8,077 bases of DNA from Alphaproteobacteria bacterium (GCA_017308345.1 JAFKFE010000190.1:1-8077), one strand, 5' to 3'; counted from the stretch's first letter, positions 1-7,235 are shown. Notes: generated from the sequence alone by a model not told the origin. A program made the numbers and translations.

Positions 1-628
1 TGGCATGGGGCCGCACGCGCTGCTTCTGCTCGGCGATGGCCGCACTTTGGCCATCGCCAATGGCGGTATCGAAACCCATCCCGACTATGGCCGCGCCGAG
101 CTCAACATCGCGACGATGAAGCCGTCCTATGCGCTGGTCGACCGCATCACCGGCGACCTGATCGAAAAGCACGAATTGCCGCCGGCGCTGCATCAGCTCT
201 CGATCCGCCATATGGACCGCGACCAGGCCGGCACCGTCTGGTTCGGCTGCCAGTATCGCGGGCCGGCGACCGACAGCCCGGCGCTCGTCGGACGCGCCGC
301 ACGCGGCAAGGAGCTCGAGCTCCTGGAGATGCCGCGCGATGTGCTCTCCGGCTTGCGCAACTACATCGGCTCGGTCGCCGCCAATGCCGCGACAGGCACC
401 GTCGCCGTCACCTCGCCGGAAGGCAATTCGCTGGCCGTGATCGACGCCGCCAGCGGGCGCGTGGTCGCGACCAGGCCGCTGGTGGAGGTCTGCGGCCTTG
501 CGCCTGACGGCGCCGGCTTCCTGGCGACGACCGGCGCCGGCGAGATCGTCGGCGGCGCCGGCGCGACCCGTTCCGAGCCGGACTATGTCTGGGACAACCA
601 CGTGCTGCGCATTGTCGCGACGGCGTGA
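1..628 (+). CDS. DUF1513 domain-containing protein (3' part, start outside window)
   Basis: The frame is open from the first bases, so the gene begins upstream; the ATG at position 5 is an internal methionine. About 208 residues are visible, ending at TGA 626-628. The opening GMGPHALLLL, then LAIANGGIETHPDYGR and the ending YVWDNHVLRI are what I recognise from the DUF1513 family, predicted beta-propeller-like proteins that usually run to about 350 residues, so a little over half is present. Repeated short beta-type stretches ending in glycine-rich turns fit that fold. The biochemical function is unknown. From memory, family members are often exported and encoded beside imelysin-like (EfeO/M75) and di-heme oxidoreductase-like genes linked to iron uptake; those would lie upstream and cannot be seen. 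It shares strand with tsaB but is separated by 234 nt containing a repeat and a possible promoter, so it is probably the end of a different transcription unit. The family call is confident; any iron role is inference. Confidence 0.85.
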   Translation, partial: GMGPHALLLLGDGRTLAIANGGIETHPDYGRAELNIATMKPSYALVDRITGDLIEKHELPPALHQLSIRHMDRDQAGTVWFGCQYRGPATDSPALVGRAARGKELELLEMPRDVLSGLRNYIGSVAANAATGTVAVTSPEGNSLAVIDAASGRVVATRPLVEVCGLAPDGAGFLATTGAGEIVGGAGATRSEPDYVWDNHVLRIVATA

Positions 629-638
629 TCGGCGCGCC

Positions 639-740
639 AGAGCAATTCCAGGAAAAGTGTGAGCGGTTTTCCGTCCGGAATTGCGTCGAAACAAAGAGAT
701 AGAGCGGCTCGCCGTTTCCGTGAAACGGTGAAACGCTCTA
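639..740. repeat. Rhizobial two-palindrome intergenic repeat, copy 1 (RIME-like)
   Basis: This 102-bp element has two palindromes joined by a short A-rich linker. Palindrome A has outer arms GCAATTCC (642-649) and GGAATTGC (677-684) with a nested pair GGAAAA (651-656) and TTTTCC (667-672). Palindrome B has outer arms TAGAGCG (700-706) and CGCTCTA (734-740) and a perfect inner hairpin CCGTTTC, loop CGT, GAAACGG (712-728). The size and two-palindrome design match my recollection of Rhizobium-specific intergenic mosaic elements (RIME). Related copies lie at 2062-2162 and 2964-3066. It begins 10 nt after the DUF1513 stop. There is no T-tract, so it is not a classical intrinsic terminator, though the hairpins could affect RNA stability. 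Confidence 0.8.
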
Positions 741-752
741 AAAGCAAAGCCG

Positions 753-782
753 CTTGACATTTCTCCGCCCTGGCCCTTGCGG
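753..782 (+). promoter_or_regulatory. Possible sigma-70-type promoter for tsaB-rimI
   Basis: TTGACA at 754-759, preceded by C, is a perfect -35 hexamer and matches the alphaproteobacterial CTTGAC form. It lies 13 nt downstream of repeat copy 1 and about 100 nt before tsaB. At 17-nt spacing the -10 region reads TTGCGG, which is a poor match. The call therefore rests on the -35 box and its position. A transcript from here would have a leader of roughly 70 nt. Confidence 0.35.
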
Positions 783-862
783 CGGCGGCCTATGCCGGGC
801 AGAGGGAATTGTGTTTCGATCCAGTTCTTTAACCGGCCAACCGCCTGCATGAAGCTGCCCGT

Positions 863-1552
863 ATGAAGTTGCTTGCCATCGACTGCGCCGCCAGTCTCTG
901 CGCCGCCTGCGTCTATGACGCGGGCGCGGGCAAGGAGCTTGGCCGCGAGGTGCGCGATCTCGGCAAAGGCCATGCCGAGCATCTCATGGCCGTCATCGAG
1001 ACGGCCCTGCGGGCCGGCGGGGTCGGCTACCCCGGCCTCGGCGCAATTGCCGTCTCGATCGGACCCGGCTCCTTCACCGGCCTGCGCGTCGGTGTCTCGA
1101 CAGCGCGCGGTCTGGCGCTGGCGCTGAAAATTCCGGCAATCGGTGTGACGACGCTGGAAGCCCTGGCGGCGGAGGGAGCGAATGCCTTTCCCGGGCGCGC
1201 GGTGCTTGCGGCGCTCGACGCCGGCCGCGAGGAAATCCATGCGGCGCTCTATGATGAAACGTTAGCCAAGACTTACGGACCTTCGGTAGCAACGCTTTCC
1301 GAGGCGACGGCTATGGCCATTGCCGCTGGCGCGGTCCTTGCCGGCACCGCCGCGCCGCGGATTGCCGAGGCGGCCGGGCGTGCCTTCGATACCGGTCCGG
1401 TCGCGGCCACCGCCGACATTGCGACCTATGCCAGGCTGGCCTCGGCCAAGGAGCCGGGCGAAAAGCCGAAGCCGCTCTATCTGCGCGGCGCCGACGCCAA
1501 GCCGCAGGCGGGCTTCATTCTGCCAAGGCAGGACAAGGGAAACGAGCCCTGA
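863..1552 (+). CDS. tsaB: tRNA t6A biosynthesis protein TsaB
   Basis: TsaB (YeaZ) is the dimerisation partner of TsaD. With TsaC, TsaD and TsaE it makes N6-threonylcarbamoyladenosine at position 37 of ANN-decoding tRNAs in the cytoplasm. The 229 residues match the family length (E. coli TsaB is 231). The N-terminus MKLLAIDCAASLC is the ASKHA-type first strand, HAEHLM (38-43) corresponds to the usual HSE-type motif, GPGSFTGLR (67-75) is the family signature, and the C-terminus PLYLRGADAKPQ (204-215) is typical. TsaB itself is non-catalytic. The start at 863 is the only ATG in frame: an in-frame TAA lies at 830-832, and no good Shine-Dalgarno sequence is close. A five-codon open frame (849-866) overlaps the start as ATGA. 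The stop overlaps rimI by one base, the classic tsaB-rimI pairing, so the two genes are almost certainly co-transcribed and translationally coupled. Confidence 0.95.
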   Translation: MKLLAIDCAASLCAACVYDAGAGKELGREVRDLGKGHAEHLMAVIETALRAGGVGYPGLGAIAVSIGPGSFTGLRVGVSTARGLALALKIPAIGVTTLEALAAEGANAFPGRAVLAALDAGREEIHAALYDETLAKTYGPSVATLSEATAMAIAAGAVLAGTAAPRIAEAAGRAFDTGPVAATADIATYARLASAKEPGEKPKPLYLRGADAKPQAGFILPRQDKGNEP

Positions 1553-2046
1553 TGCGCATACCGTTCTTTAAGCCGCGCCGCCGGGACTATGCCCTGGAAC
1601 CGCTGACGGTAGGCGACTCCGCCGCCGTCGCGGTGCTGCATCGCGAGGATTTCGTGCGGCCCTGGACCGATGGCGAATTCGCCGCGCTCCTCGAACAGGA
1701 GACGGTGTTCGGCTATGCGGCGCGGGAAACCGGCCAGGGCGCCAAGCCTCCGGTCGGCTTCGTGCTGGCCAGGCTCGCGGCCGGCGAGGGTGAGATCCTG
1801 ACCGTGGCTGTCGCCCGCGCGCATCGCCGCCAGGGGCTCGGCTGGCAGTTGATGGACGCGGTGCTGCGCGAACTTCATGCGCAGCGCGCCGAAGCGCTTT
1901 TCCTCGAAGTCGACGAGACCAATGCGCCGGCGATCGGGCTGTACCGCAGGCTCGGCTTCCACCAGGTCGGCCACAGGCCGAACTATTATCGCTCGACCGA
2001 GCACGGTCCGACCGGCGCGCTTGTCATGCGCCGCGATCTTCGCTAG
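1552..2046 (+). CDS. rimI: Ribosomal protein S18-alanine N-acetyltransferase RimI (GNAT family)
   Basis: This GNAT-fold enzyme transfers acetyl from acetyl-CoA to the N-terminal alanine of ribosomal protein S18; some homologues act on other proteins. The 164 residues contain the acetyl-CoA pyrophosphate loop HRRQGLG (91-97), following the strand EILTVAVA (81-88). The RimI-specific stretch FLEVDETNAPAIGLYRRLGF (117-136) gives a conserved Glu119 and Tyr131, and HRPNYY (141-146) carries the tyrosine pair typical of RimI. The short basic N-terminus (MRIPFFKPRRR) precedes the core and is typical of rhizobial versions. Its ATG overlaps the tsaB stop in TGATG, and AAGGGA (1535-1540) is a plausible ribosome binding site 11 nt upstream. 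Some alphaproteobacteria follow rimI with fur; here repeat copy 2 and an acyltransferase follow. Family assignment is firm; S18 as the substrate is inferred from homology and the tsaB neighbour. Confidence 0.93.
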   Translation: MRIPFFKPRRRDYALEPLTVGDSAAVAVLHREDFVRPWTDGEFAALLEQETVFGYAARETGQGAKPPVGFVLARLAAGEGEILTVAVARAHRRQGLGWQLMDAVLRELHAQRAEALFLEVDETNAPAIGLYRRLGFHQVGHRPNYYRSTEHGPTGALVMRRDLR

Positions 2047-2061
2047 CCACAGTCCGGTTAG

Positions 2062-2162
2062 GGCATGATCCCGAAAAGCGGGAGCCGGTTTCCGGACGAA
2101 GATCATGCTCCAACGAAGAGTTAGATCGTGATGGCGATTCAACGAAACGCAATCACGATCTA
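2062..2162. repeat. Rhizobial two-palindrome intergenic repeat, copy 2
   Basis: This 101-bp element has the same plan as copy 1 with different arm sequences. Palindrome A has arms GCATGATC (2063-2070) and GATCATGC (2101-2108), with an imperfect inner pair CCGAAA and TTTCCGG. Palindrome B has perfect 11-bp arms, TAGATCGTGAT (2122-2132) and ATCACGATCTA (2152-2162). It continues inward as GCG/CGC and TTC/GAA pairs, each after one mismatch, to an AAC loop. The linker (2109-2121) resembles that of copy 1: about 14 of 18 bases around the linker match by eye. It starts 15 nt after the rimI stop and ends 12 nt before the next start codon. Confidence 0.8.
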
Positions 2163-2174
2163 GGGCCGGAGCGA

Positions 2175-2987
2175 ATGATCAAGAAGTTGAGGGTTTTCCG
2201 GGCGCTCGGCTATGTCGTCGTCTGTTCACTGGTGCTGGTGCCGCTGCAGATCCTGTCGATGAAGACGGGGCTCTGGCCCGAAACCTTCATCCTGAAGATC
2301 TGGCACAGCATGATCCTGCGGGCGCTCGGGCTTCGGGTGCATGTCAAGGGCGCGCTGGCCAGGGAGCGTCCTCTGCTGGTGGCCGCCAACCACATCTCCT
2401 GGACCGACATCATGGTGCTCGGCTCCTTTGCCGATGTGAAATTCATCGCCAGGGCCGACATGGAGGGCTGGCCGCTGATCGGCATGTTGTCCAAGCTGCA
2501 GCGCACCGTCTTCATCGAGCGCGAGCGCAAGCGCACCTCCGGCGACCAGGCAAGCGAGATCGCCAGGCGCATGGCCAAGGGCGATGCCATGGTGCTGTTC
2601 GCCGAGGGCTCGACCGGCGACGGCAACCTCATGCTGCCGTTCAAGAGCACCTTGTTCGGCGCTGCATCCATTGCGATTTCGGAAGGCGCCACGGAACAGG
2701 TCTTCATCCAGCCCGTGGCGATCGCCTATACGCGGTTGCACGGTATGCCGATGGGCCGGCGCCACCGCCCGATGGTCTCCTGGATCGGCGACCAGGATCT
2801 GATGCCGCATCTCAAGGGCCTGCTTGCCGAGGGCGCGATCGATGCCGAGGTGCATTTCGGCGAGCCGGTGCCGTTCTCCAGGGGCTCGAACCGCAAGGAA
2901 ACGGCAAGGCTGATGGAAGCCAAGGTGCGCGAGATGATGCAGGCCGTCCTCGCCGACCCGGCTGGCTCGATTCCGGGAAAGGTCTGA
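2175..2987 (+). CDS. olsA: Lysophospholipid acyltransferase, PlsC family; probable ornithine-lipid O-acyltransferase OlsA
   Basis: This membrane-bound acyltransferase moves an acyl chain from acyl-ACP or acyl-CoA onto a lyso-lipid. Residues 8-28 (FRALGYVVVCSLVLVPLQILS) form one membrane segment. The catalytic motif is NHISWTD (72-78; His73 and Asp78, HX4D). TVFIERER (111-118) is the substrate-binding block, FAEGST (142-147) is the FPEGT-type motif with Ala replacing Pro, and QPVAIAY (179-185) is the fourth block. From memory, the Sinorhizobium meliloti gene at this position next to miaB is olsA, which acylates lyso-ornithine lipid; the alternative is PlsC making phosphatidic acid, and motifs alone do not separate them. 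The ATG follows GGAG (2168-2171) at only 3 nt, which is tight; TAGGG (2161-2165), overlapping the end of repeat copy 2, may contribute. The last codons (I-P-G-K-V-stop, 2970-2987) align to repeat copy 3, so the C-terminus appears to be repeat-derived. The acyltransferase call is sure; the symbol is moderately sure. Confidence 0.85.
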   Translation: MIKKLRVFRALGYVVVCSLVLVPLQILSMKTGLWPETFILKIWHSMILRALGLRVHVKGALARERPLLVAANHISWTDIMVLGSFADVKFIARADMEGWPLIGMLSKLQRTVFIERERKRTSGDQASEIARRMAKGDAMVLFAEGSTGDGNLMLPFKSTLFGAASIAISEGATEQVFIQPVAIAYTRLHGMPMGRRHRPMVSWIGDQDLMPHLKGLLAEGAIDAEVHFGEPVPFSRGSNRKETARLMEAKVREMMQAVLADPAGSIPGKV

Positions 2988-3066
2988 CCCGGTTTTCGGT
3001 CCGGTCCTGCGTCAGGACCGAAAAAAGGGGCGGCTCGGCGTTTCCGTAAAGCGGCGGACCGCTCCA
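2964..3066. repeat. Rhizobial two-palindrome repeat, copy 3, overlapping the 3' end of the acyltransferase gene
   Basis: Bases 3003-3066 align without gaps to 677-740 of copy 1, with about 44 of 64 identical by hand count. ATTCCGGGAAAGGTCTGA (2970-2987) aligns to copy 1 bases 645-662 with 15 of 18 identical, so the left arm lies inside the upstream coding sequence. The outer B arms are GGGGCGG (3027-3033) and CCGCTCC (3059-3065), with one G-T pair. Palindrome A has been reshaped: TTTTCGGTCC (2993-3002) pairs perfectly with GGACCGAAAA (3015-3024), or CGGTCCTG (3002-3009) pairs with CAGGACCG (3013-3020). The stems are followed by A-rich rather than T-rich sequence on the + strand, so this is not a standard terminator for the upstream gene. 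Confidence 0.7.
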
Positions 3067-3128
3067 AGCGGCGCCAAGGCACCAGATTCGTCTGTTTTTT
3101 GTCACGGAAAGGCGTTAGAAGCCGCCCG

Positions 3129-4538
<1,410 letters not shown>

Positions 4539-4554
4539 CGGGCCTCGGCAGATG

Positions 4555-4560
4555 AGGAGA
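4555..4560 (+). promoter_or_regulatory. Ribosome binding site deciding the TTG start of phoH
   Basis: AGGAGA lies 5 nt upstream of TTG 4566 and is the strongest Shine-Dalgarno match near any start in the window. It supports a TTG start rather than the in-frame ATG at 4623. Confidence 0.7.
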
Positions 4561-4565
4561 GACGG

Positions 4566-5615
4566 TTGAGCGCTGCCGAACTGAAGAATCCGCCCCAGAA
4601 CCAGGCGTCCGGGGCTTCCGACATGGCGCACATCGTACTGACCTTCGACAACAACAAGCTTGCCAGCGCCCTTTACGGTCAGTTCGACGAGAATTTGGCC
4701 CGCCTCGAGCAGAAGCTCGGCGTGGATATCCGCTCGCGCGGCAACCAGCTTGCGATCAAGGGCTCGGCTTCCGCCGCCGAACAGGCGCGCCGCGCGCTGG
4801 ATACGCTCTACGGCATCCTGCAAAAGGGCGTCGACATCGGCCAGTCGGATGTCGACGGGGCCGTGCGCATGGCGATCGCCGCCGACGACCAGTTGACGCT
4901 GCCCACCATGGAGCGCAAGGGCAAGGTGTCGGCCGCCCAGATATCGACGCGCAAGAAGACGATCTACGCCCGTTCGCTCACCCAGGACGCCTATATGCGG
5001 GCGCTCGAGCGCTCGGAAATGGTCTTCGGCATCGGCCCGGCCGGCACCGGCAAGACCTATCTGGCGGTGGCCCATGCGGCCATGCTGCTCGAACGCGGGA
5101 TGGTCGAGCGCATCATTCTGTCACGTCCGGCCGTCGAGGCCGGCGAGCGGCTGGGCTTCCTGCCCGGCGACATGAAGGAGAAGGTGGACCCCTATCTGCG
5201 GCCCCTCTATGACGCGCTCTACGACATGATGCCAGCCGACAAGGTCGAGCGGGCGATCGCGGCAGAGGTCATCGAAATCGCGCCGCTCGCCTTCATGCGC
5301 GGCCGCACGCTGGCGCATGCGGCGGTGATCCTCGACGAGGCGCAGAACACCACGCAGATGCAGATGAAGATGTTCCTGACCCGTCTCGGCGAGAACTCGC
5401 GCATGATCGTCACCGGCGATCCGACCCAGATCGACCTGCCGCCCAACACCAAGTCGGGCCTGGTCGAGGCGCTGCGCATCCTTGACGGCGTCCCCGGCAT
5501 CGTCACCGTCCGCTTCAACGAAGGCGACGTGGTGCGCCACCCGCTGGTCGCCGAGATCGTCAAGGCCTATGACCGCGACGGCAAGCTGGCGCGAGGCCTC
5601 GGCGCCGAAAGCTGA
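4566..5615 (+). CDS. phoH: PhoH family protein (YbeZ-type ATPase)
   Basis: PhoH/YbeZ is a cytoplasmic P-loop ATPase related to the helicase core; it is genetically and physically linked to the RNase YbeY and thought to act in RNA or rRNA metabolism. From TTG 4566 the protein has 349 residues, close to the family norm. Residues 22-100 form the N-terminal small KH-like region (HIVLTFDNNKLASALYGQFD at its start). Walker A is GPAGTGKT (157-164), Walker B is VILDEAQN (254-261), and VTGDPTQID (282-290) is the sensor block. SRPAVEAGERLGFLPGD (186-202) and the KEKVDPYLRPLYDAL run are highly family-specific. The TTG start is favoured because AGGAGA lies 5 nt upstream and rhizobial homologues, as I remember them, have a similar short polar N-terminus ahead of HIVLTF. 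It lies 27 nt after miaB and 12 nt before ybeY, in the conserved ybeZ-ybeY-ybeX order. The name PhoH reflects phosphate regulation in E. coli; no Pho box is visible here. Confidence 0.94.
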   Translation: MSAAELKNPPQNQASGASDMAHIVLTFDNNKLASALYGQFDENLARLEQKLGVDIRSRGNQLAIKGSASAAEQARRALDTLYGILQKGVDIGQSDVDGAVRMAIAADDQLTLPTMERKGKVSAAQISTRKKTIYARSLTQDAYMRALERSEMVFGIGPAGTGKTYLAVAHAAMLLERGMVERIILSRPAVEAGERLGFLPGDMKEKVDPYLRPLYDALYDMMPADKVERAIAAEVIEIAPLAFMRGRTLAHAAVILDEAQNTTQMQMKMFLTRLGENSRMIVTGDPTQIDLPPNTKSGLVEALRILDGVPGIVTVRFNEGDVVRHPLVAEIVKAYDRDGKLARGLGAES

Positions 5616-5627
5616 TCAAAAAGCTAC

Positions 5628-6125
5628 ATGGCTGAAAATCCAGCACCTAGCGGCGAGACGCCGGTCGATATCGATATTTTCGTCGAGGCCGGCGCCTGGC
5701 CCGGGGAGGCCGAGCTGACGCGTCTCGTCGATCGCGCCGTTGCAGCCGCCTTTGCCGAAACCGGCGTCGGCGGCGCCTCCGAGCTCAGCGTCGTGTTTTC
5801 CGACGATGCCCATATCCGGACGTTGAATGCCGAGTGGCGCGGCAAGGACAAGCCCACCAACGTCTTGTCTTTTCCGGCTTTTCCGTTTCCGAAAGGCGGC
5901 CCGCTGCCGCCGATGCTGGGCGATATCGTGCTGGCTTCCGAGACGGTGGCGCGCGAGGCCGCGCTGGAAGACAAGCCGGTTGCGAACCATATCACCCATC
6001 TCGTCATCCATGGCCTGCTGCATCTCCTGGGCCATGATCACGAGACCGACGCCGAAGCAGAGGAGATGGAAGCGATCGAGCGCGCCGCGCTTGCGAGGCT
6101 TGCCATTCCCGATCCCTACGCGTAA
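5628..6125 (+). CDS. ybeY: rRNA maturation RNase YbeY
   Basis: YbeY is a zinc-dependent single-strand endoribonuclease involved in 16S rRNA 3'-end maturation, ribosome quality control and, in rhizobia, small-RNA regulation. The 165 residues carry the signature [11 protein letters not shown], giving the three metal ligands His128, His132 and His138 (H-x3-H-x5-H). [13 protein letters not shown] (71-83) contains the conserved arginine, Arg71, and LGDIVLASE (97-105) is the usual conserved central strand. The acidic-to-neutral N-terminal tail (about 15 residues) is longer than in E. coli. The ATG lies 12 nt after phoH. The only sequence before it is A-rich (TCAAAAAGCTAC) with no real Shine-Dalgarno match, so translation probably depends on coupling to phoH. 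All catalytic residues are intact. Confidence 0.95.
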   Translation: MAENPAPSGETPVDIDIFVEAGAWPGEAELTRLVDRAVAAAFAETGVGGASELSVVFSDDAHIRTLNAEWRGKDKPTNVLSFPAFPFPKGGPLPPMLGDIVLASETVAREAALEDKPVANHITHLVIHGLLHLLGHDHETDAEAEEMEAIERAALARLAIPDPYA

Positions 6126-6146
6126 CAAAAAAGCTCAATTGACCCG

Positions 6147-7223
6147 ATGGCGATGAACGACACACCAGAAACTGCCGCCCGCCCGGACGCCGGCAGTGCT
6201 GCCAAGTCTTCCGAAAAGACGGAAGAAGGCTCCAGTCCGAGTATTCCCACCGGCAGCGCGGCCGCGGAGGCGACGCATGCCGGTCCTTCCCTCTTCGAGC
6301 GCGTGCTCGGCTTGTTCCGGCACCGCAACGGCACCAGCCTGCGCGAGGAGATCGCCGGCGCGCTTGCCGAGACGACGACCGATGCCGGCGCCTTCTCGCC
6401 CGGCGAGCGCGCAATGCTCAACAACATCCTGCGCCTGCGCGAAGTGCGCGTCGAGGACGTCATGGTGCCGCGCGCCGATATCGAGGCCGTCGAGATCAAC
6501 ACGACCCTTGGCGACCTGCTCGGCCTTTTCGAGCAATCCGGCCATTCGCGCATGCCGGTCTATTCCGAGACGCTCGACGATCCGCGCGGCATGGTCCACA
6601 TCCGCGACGTGCTCGCCCACATCACCAAGGTCGCCCGCGTCAAGAAGGGCCGCGCGAGCCGCAAGGCGCCGGCCACGACCGCGCTCGACCTCGCGCAGGT
6701 GGATCTCGCGCGCACCATCGGCGATCTCAGTCTGATCCGCCAGGTGCTGTTCGTGCCGCCTTCGATGCTGGCCTCCGACCTGATGGGGCGCATGCAGACG
6801 ACGCGCACGCAGATGGCGCTGGTCATCGACGAATATGGCGGCACCGACGGCCTCGCCTCGCTGGAAGACATCGTCGAGATGGTGGTCGGCGACATCGAGG
6901 ACGAGCACGACGACGACGAGCCGATGATCACCAAGACCGGCGACGGCGTGTTCGTGGTCGACGGCAAGGCCGAGATCGACGAGGTCGCCAAGATGATCGG
7001 CGAGGATTTCACCGCCGGCGAGCATGGCGAATATGTCGACACCATCGGCGGCATGATCTTCAACACGCTGGGGCGCGTCCCGGCTCGCGGCGAGGTCGTG
7101 CAGGCCATCCCGGGCTTCGAGTTCCACGTGCTCGACGCCGACCCGCGCCGCGTCAAGCGCGTGCGCATCGTGCAGAGCCAGAAGGGTCAGCGCCGCCGCG
7201 CTGCCCGCGCCGAGCAGGCCTGA
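6147..7223 (+). CDS. corC: HlyC/CorC family CBS-domain protein (CorC/YbeX, TlyC-like)
   Basis: This is a soluble CBS-pair protein of the HlyC/CorC family. E. coli CorC (YbeX) has been linked to magnesium and cobalt efflux and more recently to ribosome metabolism with ybeY and ybeZ. The 358 residues comprise a polar, disordered-looking N-terminus (1-45), a CBS pair (about 103-160, RVEDVMVPRADI onward; about 197-250, ending in LVIDEYGGTDGLASLEDIVE), an acidic stretch DIEDEHDDDEP (249-259), and the CorC_HlyC transporter-associated domain (about 258-344, with VDTIGGMIFNTLGRVPARGE). There is no DUF21 membrane domain, as expected for CorC. A basic linker (161-176) between the CBS motifs is longer than in E. 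coli as I remember it. The start is ATG 6147; another ATG two codons later is possible. No clear Shine-Dalgarno sequence is seen in the 21-nt gap after ybeY. Rhizobial databases may call it tlyC, but it has no haemolysin function supported by the sequence. Confidence 0.92.
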   Translation: MAMNDTPETAARPDAGSAAKSSEKTEEGSSPSIPTGSAAAEATHAGPSLFERVLGLFRHRNGTSLREEIAGALAETTTDAGAFSPGERAMLNNILRLREVRVEDVMVPRADIEAVEINTTLGDLLGLFEQSGHSRMPVYSETLDDPRGMVHIRDVLAHITKVARVKKGRASRKAPATTALDLAQVDLARTIGDLSLIRQVLFVPPSMLASDLMGRMQTTRTQMALVIDEYGGTDGLASLEDIVEMVVGDIEDEHDDDEPMITKTGDGVFVVDGKAEIDEVAKMIGEDFTAGEHGEYVDTIGGMIFNTLGRVPARGEVVQAIPGFEFHVLDADPRRVKRVRIVQSQKGQRRRAARAEQA

Positions 7224-7235
7224 CATCGTCCCGGC

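Noticed and set aside
639..740. Repeat copy 1 as an intrinsic terminator of the DUF1513 gene
   Set aside because: The hairpins are strong but no T-tract follows on the + strand, and related copies sit in gaps where read-through is expected.
1477..2142. A 221-codon open frame on the - strand opposite rimI
   Set aside because: It extends into repeat copy 2, has no domain, and lies opposite a clear RimI coding sequence.
3099..3128. TTG at 3099 as the miaB start, adding ten residues
   Set aside because: The TTG falls at the end of the T6 run, no ribosome binding site precedes it, and the ATG at 3129 gives a normal MiaB N-terminus with TTAGAAG 7 nt upstream.
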